Of a stretch of 64,000 nucleotides of DNA, positions 46,161 to 57,130 are shown one piece after another. Position numbers and translations under genes: made by a program. The stretch comes from Certhia americana (taxonomy: Eukaryota; Chordata; Aves; Passeriformes; Certhiidae), in NCBI GenBank assembly GCA_018697195.1, contig JAGMWU010000028.1, positions 1,120,521 to 1,184,520 on the forward strand, given 5' to 3'. Position 1 is the stretch's first letter; each line of letters begins with the position of its first letter. The notes beneath the pieces are model-generated. The model had not been told where the DNA came from. It made no database searches and worked only from the letters and a program-made list of their open reading frames with translations.

Positions 46161-46166
46161 TTTATT
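46161..46166 (-). terminator. Polyadenylation signal AATAAA (pIgR-family paralogue, candidate)
   Basis: TTTATT on the plus strand lies about 280 bases beyond the tentative stop codon of the paralogue. Confidence 0.35.
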
Positions 46167-46445
46167 TTCTTTTATCGAGGCAGACTTGCAGTGCCAGTTT
46201 CAGCAAACACCCACCTACATTTTGCCAGAGCTCATCCTGAATTCCTGCTCTTCTCCTGGGCTCGGGTTCTCCTCCAGCCTTTCCTCCCTTCCAGGGCTCA
46301 GCCCAGCACGGACCAAAGCTGGCTCCAGGTTCCCTGTCGTGCTTCTTTCTTGTCCTTTAAAACAAAACACATGGATGCACTGCAGGGAACACCCCCACTA
46401 GCACCTCTCTAAGTATTCCAGCATGTCAGACACCAAATTAGGCCA

Positions 46446-46513
46446 TTATTTCACAGTTTCCTTCTTGTGAATGATGTATTTCCCCTCACCGCTGTCATCG
46501 ATGAAGGTTTTCT
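46446..46513 (-). CDS. Tentative last coding exon (cytoplasmic tail) of the pIgR-family paralogue
   Basis: After the TM exon (donor ACAG/GTAAAT, phase 1) the next open stretch with an acceptor lies here. Three AG dinucleotides occur in series at 46519-46514. Using the third gives a 22-residue tail containing TFIDDSGEGKYIIHKKE and a TAA stop; using the second gives a 21-residue basic tail; using the first stops after seven codons. The pyrimidine tract is weak. The third option has the most protein-like composition, but this is a judgement. Confidence 0.35.
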
Positions 46514-49500
46514 CTCTCTAAATTTATTTCTGTGGCTGTAACATGGTCTGCATGAAGATAGATGCACCAATCTTTGTAAATCAGTCATTAGAAGGGATTT
46601 TTTTTGGCCTGTCTTTGTCAGCTTTGTATGGAATGAGCTGGATTTGGCCCCAGAAGCTGCCCAGAGTGAAGCCACTCGCACCCCACAGGTCCCTCCCTCC
46701 AGGATTTTCTCTCACTCACGGAGCCACAAATCCTCTATGCACAGAAACTCAGCCTTGCTTTCAGCAGGGCTTCAGGAATTCCATTTCCATCCTTTCCTTT
46801 GCGTTTGAGCACGTTTAAAACAAACCCAAACAATTTCTCAAGGACTCTGCTTGCAAGTCCAGCCGTGTTCTGGGGCTGCAGAACAGACACGTGTTTGGGA
46901 GATGGAAATATTCCACAGATCGGACTCCAGCCCCTGGAAACCACAAGCAAAGCCCTTGCAAAACAACCCCTGCAGCCCCCAAAGGTGTTTTCTGGCCAAT
47001 TTACCTGTCTGCTTTTGCAGCTTGATTTTGGCCAGGGTGAGGATGGTGGTGGTGATGCAAATCAGCAAAAGCAGAGCTGACAACACAACTGGGAGCAGCC
47101 GTGGTTCACTGGAGGAGCTGGGAAGATGAACCACCAGGAATAAATTAGATTTGGAGTCACCTTCGGGCTTTGTGCAGGTGGTTGTTTTCACACTAAGGAG
47201 TACCAAGGAGTTGTAAACTCTGACTGAATCAAAGAGAAGTCAGCAGAGTCAGGGAGAGTTGCAATCATTTGATCTGAAGTTTGGCGTTTGAGGAAGGATT
47301 TCTGCAGCTGCTGTGTGGGGTTTGTGCTGCCAGATGAATTAGCCCTCCCCAAAGGGAAAATGAGCTGTCTGCACAATACAAATTCACAAGCAATACATCC
47401 TTCTGGTGAGTTGGTACAACCCTCACGTTTTTGGAAGGTGTCTTTCTGTCAGGATGACAGGGAGCTGTGGTTTAGGGGAAGGTGGGCATGGGGAGGATGG
47501 GGGTGGATGTGAATCCAAGGTGCCCATCTCAATATAGAATGGGGTTTGTGGACTTTGCCCAGCTGGATTCTGGCTGGCCCTGCAATTCCTGGTGCATCTG
47601 CACCAGACCCCCTCAGCAGGGCTGGCTGGTGGCCACGGCTGGGGGACAAATTGGAGCTGCTCACAGGGAGCACAGGAGGCAAATCCACTGGGATTTCTTG
47701 TACTGGGTAAGACACAGGAGCTGGCATGGAGAATGACCAGGGAATAATTCCTGGCCAAAACACTCCCAGCCTTTGGATGAACCTTGCCCAAAGCTCCCTC
47801 CTGGTTCAAGAGTGAGCTCCCAGCAGCCACACGTGCACCAGAGCTATTGCTCAAGCCTCAGCAACATTTCCCAAGGTCCTGTCTCCATCCTGAGCCCAGG
47901 GAAACAGGCAGGAGCACAGCTGTTGACTCTGGCATCTGCTCCCTGGGAGCAGCCAGCACCAGGAGGGGCAGAGACAAGTTCAAAGTGTGTTGTACAGACA
48001 CGAGGTGACCTTCCCTCCCTTCCTGTGTCTCCTGGAGGTGTTTTCAGCTGGGCACAGCTTCCACAGGGGAATGGAGCAGACTTGGAAAACACCAAGGATG
48101 TGGCTGTGGACTCACCTCTCCTGAAAGGTTTCACTTGCAGAGGTGCCAGGGGTGGCAGTGGGCAGCAGGGAGCTGCTGTCCTTGGGGACAAAACCCATGG
48201 TGTTGTCCTTGGGGACAGTGCCCGTTGTGGTGACAGTGCCCATGGTGGTGCTGTGGGTGACAGTGCCCATGGCGGTGCCCTTGGTGACAGATCCCATGGT
48301 GGTGTCCTTGGGGACAGTGCCCATCATGGTGTCCTTGGGGACAGATNNNNNNNNNNCATGGTGTCCTTGGGGACAGTGCCCATCATGGTGTCCTTGGGGA
48401 CAGTGCCCATCATGGTGTCCTTGGTGACAGTGTCCATCGTGGTGTCCTTGGGGACAGTGCCCATCCCGTCTGCCGTGCTGCTGTGCCTGGCTGTGCTGTG
48501 GGCAGCAGGATTTGGTGCCGTGGCTCTCACAGGAGTGGCTGTTCCTCGATCCCCTGAGGAGCAGGTTTCTACAGAGAACATTATTTTCAGCCTTTAATAC
48601 TCACCCCTTGGCAGGGGCAATGTGTTTGTTAGGTTTACCAAAGATTTACATGTTTCACCTCACATCTCCTGTGAAAAAATACCAGACTCAGACATTTCTG
48701 ATCTCCTTGGAATGCTACAGAAAGCACCAATGAAAACCTGAATCCCTGGCAAACATTCCTTCTTTAACCCTACTCTCTCTGCCTTTGCCAGAGGAGCAGT
48801 TCCATGGATCTGTCTATTTACACTCTGTGGTTTCTCAAACTGCAAGATAACCTTCAGCTGATCTTCAGCTCCAAACACCTCCTTGTGCTGCACTTGGCAG
48901 GACCAGGATGTCACATCCTGGGGGTTTGCATCATAGGTAATTAATAATATCATCCAAACTTGTTAAATTTCTTTGGGAAGCTCAGCTCTTACCCCAGAAA
49001 ACCTTCCCCATCACCTCAGCTGCTTGTTAATAATGAAAGGAAAACGTAGAGCTGCTGTTTCTCACAGTGTGGAATGGTTTCACAGAATCCCCACGTTGGA
49101 AGAGAACTTTAAATCATCGACTCCAACCCAGCCCCAACTCCTCAACTAAACCTTGGCACCGAGTGCCACATCCAGTCTGTTTATGAACACAGCAGGGATG
49201 GTGACCCCAACACCTCCCCAGGCAGAATATTCCAGTGATTTATCACTCTTTCAATAAAATCTCTTTCAATAAAATACTTTTTCCCGATAACCAGCCTATA
49301 TTTCCCTTGGTGCAGTTTAAGGCTGTGCCCTCTGGTTCTGTCAGTGCTGCCTGGAGAGAGAGAGACACCAACCCCCCTGAGCACAGCCCCGTTCAGAGAG
49401 TGCTGAGCTCACCCCAAAATCTCCTTTGCTCCAGGCTGAGCACCCCCAGCTCCCTCAGGGTTTGTGTTCCAAACCCCTCTCCAGCCTCGTTACCTCCTCT

Positions 49501-51606
49501 GGACGTGCTCAAACATCTCAACATCCTTCCCAAACTGAGAGCCCAGAACTGGACACGCCACTCGAGGTTTGGGGACCATCCACCACTTACCCTCGTGGAT
49601 GAGCAGCCTCAGGGAGGTTGTGAGCTCAGTGTGCCCACTCCTGAACCCACACCAGTACCAGCCTGCATCCTCCTCCCTCAGCTGCCTCAGCAGCACCGTG
49701 AAGCTGCCGTGCTCGGGGTCACTGCTGGACATTTGGATCCGCCCTCGGTAGGACTCCAGCACAAATCCCTGGTCATCCAACAGCACCGGGCAGCTCCCCG
49801 CCTTCCACCTGCACAGGTACTTCTTCTCATAGGTCCCCTTGGGGTCGTGGTGGCACTGGAAGGACAGCGAGCCCCCGACTGCGCCGCTGAGGAATTTGGC
49901 TCTCCTGGGAATGGTGGAAGCTGCAGGGGAGGGCACAGAATTAGCATTTCATGCCCCTCACCCAGCACTGAGCCCCCCATGCCTGTCCTACCTGTGGCCA
50001 CCTGCAGAACCACCTCCTGTGGGCTGTCCTGACTCCTCAATCCTTTGGTCCCACACAGATACAGCCCCGAATCTTCCTTCTTTAAATCGTTTATCAGGAC
50101 TTTGGAAGCTCCAGAGCTGTCCTGAGGGGTGATGACGATCCGTCCTTGGTACCTCCTGCCCACGTAGCCATCAGAGCTGGCGATGAGAGTGCAGATGCTT
50201 CTGCCCACTTTGCACCAGAACCTCTTCTGGTCATTTTGGGTGTCCCCAGAGGGGCACAGGACTGTGACAGAGCCATGGAGCTCCCCTTGGATGAGCTGGG
50301 TTGGCCTTGACACCATGGCATCTGTAGGGAGAGAGCAGGACAGGGACTGTTAGCACCCAGAGACCCCCAAAAACCTGCCTCATCCTATTGGCTCTTATCT
50401 CAGAGTTCTCTCAGGCTATGCTCCTGAGCTCTGCTCTAGGATAATAAATATTCCACACCCTGAAACTCCTTCAGTTATTTCCCTTACTTCTCCAAAACCC
50501 GTTCACTCAGACATTTCCCCTGTGCTCTTCCCCAGAATCTCCAAACCTTTCTTTCCAACAGGCAGGAAGGGTTTCCTTTCCCATTTCTGAACAGCTGATT
50601 TAGCCAAACCCAGATCCTTTACACCCCAAACTTATAAATAATCTGGTTAACAGAAAAACCTGAGCCACCTGATCCTGAGCCAAGAGCAAATCCTACCTGC
50701 CAAAACTGTCAGGTTGAGGCTGACGTAGAGCCCTTCGTTGGTGCTGCCAATGCCACACCTGTAGGTGCCCGAGTCGCTGCTCCTCAACCCTGTCATTGTC
50801 ACCGTGAAGGTGCCATTCTGGGGGACATCCCCCAGGGCCACCCTGCCCTGGTACTCGCTGGAGATGAAGCTGCTGGAGGAGATGATGGTGTAGCAGACCC
50901 TGTTTGCTGCTATTTTGCACCAATATTTCCGCTCGTATTTGTTGGCCGGGGTGGTGGAGTAGAAGCACTGGTGGGTGATGGACCCCCCGAGCTCTCCTGC
51001 CAAAAACCTGGAGCCGTACAGGCTGCTGGCCACGGGCTCTTTGGGGGACAGAAACAAAGGGTTTGGTCACTCACAGCTGGCCAGCAGAACCCAGCACTGC
51101 TCCTTCGAGGCAGGGCTGTGGTTCTGAGGGGCACCAGGGGACACAGAGCTCAGAAAGTCAATTTTGGATGTGGTGTTTCCCCTCCCTGAGTGCCCCGGGT
51201 GTCACAGAGCAACTGGCACAGATGGGGAGACCCTCAATGCCCCTTACAGGACCCCCCCAGCCTTGGAATTAAAGGTCAAGGGCAGAAATTAATGGGAAAA
51301 ACCTTTTGGCATTTACAAACTCTGCCTGATCTGGCAGCATCCTGCTCCCTGCGGGTGCTGCAGGAGAGCTGGGATTTCTCCTCCAGAGTTTTCCATCTCT
51401 CTGCAGATTTGGACTGGGCAGGGGGGGTGCTTGGACTGGTTTCCACACTGCAGGGGGAGGTGTTTGGTGTCCAGGGGAGGATTCAGCCAGAAGAACACAG
51501 CCTGTGTCCCCAGTTCCAGCTTTTCCTGTCCTTAGCAGGAGCTGGGGACTCAGTGTCGTGCTGACTCACCTTGCAGCAGAGCTGCTAAAAGGAAGAGAAG
51601 CACCAT
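46446..51606 (-). CDS. pIgR-family receptor at the FCAMR position: three V-type Ig domains, threonine-rich VNTR stalk, TM
   Basis: A type I receptor of the pIgR/FCAMR/CD300 family, presumably for immunoglobulin; the ligand is unknown. Exons are 51606-51570 (signal peptide MVLLFLLAALLQ), 51038-50697 (V1), 50321-49992 (V2), 49920-49591 (V3), 48568-48116 (stalk), 47117-47005 (TM) and tentatively 46513-46446 (tail). The Ig exons are phase 1-1; the stalk donor is phase 2 and matches the TM acceptor. V1 has NKYERKYWCKIA, SSEYQGRVALGDVPQNGTF and YRCGIGSTNEGLYVSLNLTV; the last resembles the mammalian FCAMR domain. V2 has KRFWCKV and GLYLCG; V3 has KKYLCRW and DAGWYWCGF. All three keep the second CD300/pIgR-type cysteine pair. 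The TM core is LLPVVLSALLLLICITTTIL. Total is about 555 aa if the gap at 48347 hides 5 bases. Mammalian FCAMR has one Ig domain, so I leave the symbol blank; FCAMR or PIGR-like are the alternatives. Confidence 0.85.
48117..48475 (-). repeat. 27-bp coding VNTR in the receptor stalk, with assembly gap
   Basis: In frame on the minus strand, about ten to eleven units encode the nonapeptide MGTVPKDTM and variants (MGSVTKGTA, MGTVTHSTT). The stalk is thus Thr-rich with many potential O-glycosylation sites. The ten Ns at 48347-48356 interrupt a unit; frame and unit register both require 5 + 27n missing bases. Confidence 0.92.
49078..49567 (-). mobile_element. CR1-type LINE fragment (antisense), about 490 bp
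   Basis: Antisense CR1 landmarks occur in order: CACGTTGGAAGAGAACTTTA, CACATCCAGTCTGTTTATGA, CAGGGATGGTGACCCCAACA, TATTTCCCTTGGTGCAGTTT, CCCTCTGGTTCTGTCAGTGC and CAGAACTGGACACGCCACTC. It ends 23 bp from the donor of the V3 exon of the receptor gene, in its intron. Confidence 0.9.
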
Positions 51607-51942
51607 TCCCGAATGTTCCCTCGGCAATCCTCACAAATCTCACGTCAGGGATGGGATTTTGCTGATTTCTGTCTTATCAAGAAAAAGAGAGAGATTGTGG
51701 CAACCACTGATGGCTGCTCAGGGCAGGGCGCTGCCTCCCTGGGGGCTACGAGTCTCTGACCTGTCCTAGCCCCAAAAATAAGGGAATTTTAAGAGGGAAA
51801 ACGGTGTCCAGATCTCACACTCCTGCTTCTAGCCCTGCGCTGTGGGGTTGGGGTGGTTGGAAAAGGCATTGCTGGGAATGGGGGGCCAGCGACAGCCAAA
51901 AGGTGTGGGAGGGACCTGCTGTGGTGCTGCTGTGGCATCAAA

Positions 51943-52462
51943 CCTTCCCTTCTCCCTTCTCTCTCCTCCTTTCTCCCTTCTCCCTTCTCCCTCCTCCTTT
52001 CTCCCTTCTCCCTTCTCTTCTCCCTTCTCCCTTTTCCCTTTTCACATTTCCCTTTTCACTTTTCCTTTTTCCTTCTCCCTTTTCCCTTCTCACTTTTCCA
52101 TTTTCCCTTTTCCCTTCTCACTTTTCCTTTTTTCCTTTTTCCTTCTCCCTTCTCCCTTTTTCTTTTCCCTTTTCCCTTTTCTATTTTCCCTTCTTCCTTT
52201 TCCCTTCTCCATTCTCCCTCTTCCTTCTCCCTTTTCCGTTTTCCCTTTTCCTTTTTCCCTTCTCCCTTTTCCCTTCTCCCTTTTCCCTTTTCCTTTTTCC
52301 TTCTCCCTTCTCCCTCTTCCTCATCCCTTTTCCCTTCTCTCTTCTTCCTTCTCCCTTTTCCCTTCTCCCTTTTCCCTTTTCCTTTTTTCCTTTTCCCTTC
52401 ACCCTTCTCCCTTTTCCTTCTCCCTTTCCCCTTCTCTCTTCTTCCTTCTCCCTTTCCCTCCA
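51943..52462 (+). repeat. About 520-bp polypyrimidine tract (CCCTTCTCCCTTTTCC)n
   Basis: A near-continuous C/T strand with irregular CCCTT/CTCCCTTTT modules lies 340 bp upstream of the start codon of the receptor gene. Long ORFs read through it on both strands (SPF-rich, or KGKRE-rich) and are composition artefacts. Confidence 0.95.
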
Positions 52463-53470
52463 CCCTGGGCTGAGGGAAAGGTGGGTTCCAGAAATGTCCC
52501 CTTCCCCTCTGAGGTGCTCCAGCTGCCTCTGGAGCCTCCCTGGGCATTTCCCCCCAGGTTTGTGCTGGGTTTGGGGCAGTGGGGACAGCTCCAGCCCCAC
52601 CCCAGAGGGCTCAGCCGTTCCCCCACTGCAGCCAACACACACAGAATAGGGGAAAAAACAGGGATTTTCCACTCCAAGTCACAATTCCCACCAGAATGGA
52701 GTCTGAAGCAATGAGGAGCTAACAAAAATGCCATGTAAAGAGCTGAATGGATTTCTTTTTCACGAATAATTTTTTTAAAAATCAGTAAAAATGTGATTTC
52801 TATGCTTATTTAATCTTTTGTGATGTCCAGCAGTGCACTCCCTCTTTTCCTCATTTCTGGTCTGCAGGACAGAACCCTCAGCTCCATTTTTATCTCATTT
52901 AACATTACTTTTTAGGCAAGGAGTTGGTTTTTAATGCTAACCCACAAATAAGCAATAAAAATAAAGCAGAAAGAGACAAGAAAGAGCTAGAAAAATCCCA
53001 GGAGTAAACCATGTATGGCTGAGGTTTTCCTTTCCTTTTACTGAGTCTTTATTTCAGTCTTATATTGTGAAAATGTTTAAAGGATCCATTTTTGGCACCT
53101 GATTAAAGCATTATCCTGCCATCATCCAGAACTGGGATGCGTTTTACCTCATCCATGTAATTTTTTGGGGTGTTCTTGGCCAGAAAGGAAAGTAATTTAA
53201 TTTATAGCTTTAAAAGGGAAAAAAAAAAAATTTAAAAAAAAGGCACAGTGGGGAGAAAAATCATCCTAAGACACTACCTTTATTTTTATAGAAATAATTA
53301 TGTTGAATTTCAGAACTGTTCCATACTGTAGGTGAAATCTCTCTCCTATAATCACTCTACAACAGCACTGTTCTCAAAAAACCAGTATTTTAAGGGCAAA
53401 TTGAGGCTCACCTACCTTAGATTGTGCTGCTTCTGGAAATTTTCTCTTCCTCCACCTCCAGCTCGGATTT

Positions 53471-53631
53471 TGTTTAATAAAGTTGGTTTTGCAGCTTGCA
53501 GCTCAGTCAGTCTTTGCTTTTCTCTCGATGTTTAATTCTTTTTTTTCATGTACTGATGTGTAGATTTTAGAATAGGTGCCCTAAAAGTCTTCTGGGGTCT
53601 TGATGTGCATTGCTGAGCAAAGCGGAGATGG
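53471..53631 (+). repeat. 161-bp direct repeat, copy 1
   Basis: It starts TGTTTAATAAAGTTGG and ends AAAGCGGAGATGG. It matches 55226-55386 at all but two positions (both transitions). Flanks on both sides differ from those of copy 2. Confidence 0.9.
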
Positions 53632-54581
53632 TCAAAATGCTCAGAGGAGTAGCAGAGTCACCAAAAAGACCCCCAAATGGTCTTTTTTTAGCTATTTAGG
53701 GATGTGATGACATCATGGGAGGGGGGGAAAAAAAAGGGGTGAAGAGGCCAGGAGCAGAAATTGCAGAGTTTTGAGAGGAATTCCCCTGCTCTACAGACAA
53801 AATGCTTTAATATAAAACACGTAGCGTGTAATGAAATGGTGTTTGCTGTGAGCCACTTCCACACAGAACTTCACAGCAAGAACTTGGTGAGAGGTTCCTC
53901 AGACACCTGTGGTTTGGCTGGACCTCCACTGAGCTCATCTCTGTGTTTTGATCCTGTTTTGGGGTCAAAAAGATGATTTCTGCTTCAATTCTTGTCCTGA
54001 ACCAGCCCCTGAGCTGTGAACAGGGGGGGGTTCAGAGCAGAGGGGGTGGAGATGGAACTCAGGGCAGTTTGTCCCTGACCATAAACACAATTCCTCTTTT
54101 GCAGGAACCAAATAACTGTGAGGAATTTGGATGTGCTGGTAGCTCCAAAACCATGGATGTATTTCATTTATTGCCAGTGACTTTGGGCTGCTCTGCCTCC
54201 CATTCCAAAATGCTGGCAGCAGACAAAAAAAAAACCCCACCTGTGGCACCTCTGAGGAGACCCTGGGCCTTGATCTGCCCCTCAGGGTGTGAAGAGCAGA
54301 TTGGTTTCTGTGTAAAACCATCCTTGAAGCACTTTGGAATCTCCCTGGCTGGAGATAAATCTCCATCGAGCACTTTTGTGCTGTTAATCGGGATCTGATT
54401 TCCTATATTGCAGTAATTGTTGTGTTTTGTGCCATAAATTCCCCACTCCTGGCTGAGCTCCAGCAGAACTGCTTTACCTGAGGGCATTTATTGCCCTGAG
54501 AGCAGCAAAGCACCAGGACTGACTTTGTGTGAGCAATAAAATGGGGGACAAGTGGTGGTGGGAACCCCCAGTGTTATTTTA

Positions 54582-54660
54582 GAGAATCATAAAATCATGG
54601 AATCACAGGAGACCCTCCCAGGGCAGTCCCACTGCCTCACACCTTCTGTTGCTAAAGGAG
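54582..54660 (-). mobile_element. CR1-like remnant (antisense, tentative)
   Basis: AGAGAATCATAAAATCATGG AATCAC resembles the terminal repeat of a CR1 tail on the minus strand, followed by degraded sequence. Confidence 0.4.
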
Positions 54661-55225
54661 AGTTACATTTTTTAGAATTTATTCTTCTGGGCTGTGCTTG
54701 TAAAGGAATTTCCTTTTCCTTCCTCTGGCAAATGTGCTGGAGGGGGAATCTTCTCCCTGGGAGCAGCACCAGGACAGGCAGAGGCTCCATCTCAGGAGTT
54801 CCATCCCTGAACAGATGGAGAGATTGCTGCCAGCACACCTCAGCACAGCCTGCCTGTGCTCAGAGCTGTAATTAATAAATGATAACAACCCCTGGCTGCT
54901 CCACAGTGCCCAGTTAATGATCAAATTCCTGCTGGGAACCAGCCAGGGACGGCTTTGCTGCACATCAACCCCTCTGCAAGGAACAACACTGCCCCTGTCT
55001 GTCTCTTCCTGGACTGCCAAATCCGAGGGTGTTTGGAAGAAAAGAGCTGAGAGATCTCGGGGAAGTGGAGATCCACACCCCTGCCCTGCCAGGCTGATCC
55101 CAAACCCCCTTTCCCAAAATCCCTGGGATTTAAGAGCAGGGGTGAGGAACACCAGGCCTAGTTCTGGTTTTTATCAGATGAATTTGCATCACTGGCAAAG
55201 AGAGGAGAGCAAAACCCAAAACAAT

Positions 55226-55386
55226 TGTTTAATAAAGTTGGTTTTGCAGCTTGCAGCTCAGTCAGTCTTTGCTTTTCTCTCGATGTTTAATTCTTTTTTT
55301 TCATGTACTGATGTGTAGATTTTAGAATAGGTGCCCTAAAAATCTTCTGGGGTCTTGATGTGCATTGCTGAGCAAAGTGGAGATGG
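55226..55386 (+). repeat. 161-bp direct repeat, copy 2
   Basis: See copy 1 at 53471-53631. It contains AATAAAG near its left end, as an LTR R/U5 fragment would, but its class is not established. Confidence 0.9.
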
Positions 55387-56287
55387 AGAAGCAATAAACC
55401 CAGATTGCTTTAAAAGCTGGATTACCCCTTCTGGGACTCATTTTTGGTTGTTGGGTCTGTGGGGCCAAGCACCAGGGGTGGGAGCTGCAGTGACGAGGTT
55501 GGGGCTTATTTAATTTACTAATTCCATTAGAAACAAAGAACAGGGGCAAAAAAAAAAAAAAAGAAAAAGAGGATAATGGAGAGAGGCATGGTGGGGTTGG
55601 AGAGGGTCCTTGTCTCCTTGTGAGCAGGGAAGGGGCAGAGCCTGGGCTCCTGGTTATTGCCCAAACCCTGCTGGGATGTGGTTAAAGGGCCTCAGACATC
55701 TCCAGCATCTCCCACAGAGCTGGAGTGAGCCCAGCTCCATCCTGGTTTGGTGTTTCCCAACTTGGTTCAGCAGCATCCAAGCTTCCTTCCCCACCTCTCA
55801 GCCCCAAGGTTCTCCTGACGCCGCCCCCAGAGGCACAAGAGCTGTAATTAACACAAATTATTTCTGCTGTGGGCCTGGTGCAGCTGATGTTCCCTGACAC
55901 TGCCACAATCCCACCAACCCCTGCTCCTGGATTTGATCTTTGTAACGAAGGATGTGCACAGGGATGTTTTAATTGAGACAGGAGGGCTTGACAGGCTCAG
56001 GCAGACATGGAAATGACACGTCTGAGCCAGGGTGGGACTGGTAGTTAGGAATTAGATGAATATTCCGTGCAAAATGCAAAGCTGGGTGTTTTCTTTGTTG
56101 TTTTTAGCATTGTGAACACATAAACTCAGTCTGGATAATCTGCATGAAGACACTGAGGGGACATTTACCAACTCTTCTGTGACTTGTTCCTTCTGCAAGG
56201 CTGTGATCTCTCTTCGTGGCTGTTTTGGGTCTGGGCTCTGCTGGGATTTTGCCTTCTGGGCACAAATCAAGTTAAATATGCCTGGAA

Positions 56288-56572
56288 TTAGATTCACAGA
56301 TTCACAGAATGGTTTGAGTTGGAAGGGACCTTAAAGCTCATCTCATTCCAGCCCCTGCCAGAGTATGAAGTCTGATTTTGATTGCAGGGGTCCCCTGACA
56401 AGACCCCAGGAGTTCTGGCTGATCCTGGGGGTTGTGATCCTGATTTTGTTTGTGTTGCTTTGTCCCCCAGCCAGACTTGGAGCAAGCTGGGATAGTGGAA
56501 GGAGGGTGACACTGGATGAGCTTTAAGGTCCCTTCCAACCCAAACCACTCCACGATTTTATGATGATGACAA
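56288..56572. mobile_element. Two CR1 tails in inverted orientation
   Basis: The left end (56288-56350) reads antisense CR1: GATTCACAGAATGGTTTGAG TTGGAAGGGACCTTAAAGCTC. The right end (about 56505-56572) reads sense: GATGAGCTTTAAGGTCCCTT CCAACCCAAACCA. The intervening 150 bp is not clearly CR1. Confidence 0.75.
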
Positions 56573-56974
56573 AGCTTTGCTCCTTTGCTCCTTACAAGCA
56601 ATTTAATTTCCAAACCAATGCAGGCTTTCTTTAGAGGGAGGGGCTGACCCGTGCAGGCAATCACACAAAACCATTTACTGATGTTAATTAACTTGCAGTA
56701 CTAAGCTGCACTCAATCCTTTCCATCTCTGACCTTGCAGCAGCAGCACCTTTCCAAGACAGTCTGTGAATACCAAACAGGCTCAGGCTGACACAACCCAC
56801 AGCCAGGATTCCAATCCCTCTCCAGACATCACCAGAGCTGCTCTGCACGGAGACAAGGGGAGGACACCCTCGTAAAGAACTGCCCAACATGAGAAGTGTG
56901 CACAAGGCAGGGATGGGGCTGACCCACAGGGAGAATCTGAGGAATGCGAGGCGCTGACACAGGGAAACAAGAAG

Positions 56975-57130
56975 GAGAAGGAGAAGGATCGAAGCAGGGC
57001 AGCAGCAGAAGCAGCAGAAGAAGGATCAGGATCAGGCGCAGAAACAGGATTCAGGAGCAGAAAATCAGGATCAGGAGCAGAAGCAGGATCAGAAGCAGAA
57101 GCGTGAGCAGGAGGATCAGGATCAGGAGCC
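56975..57130 (+). repeat. Imperfect purine-rich repeat (AGCAGAAGCAGGATCAG)n
   Basis: Short AGCAG, AAG and GATCAG modules recur in an irregular order. No gene is associated. Confidence 0.7.

Noticed and set aside
47773..48597. 274-codon plus-strand frame over the receptor stalk exon
   Set aside because: It is the antisense shadow of the stalk VNTR; the minus-strand reading has splice sites and phases that fit the receptor gene.
51804..52734. 280-290 codon frames rich in SPF or KGKRE
   Set aside because: Translations of the polypyrimidine tract.
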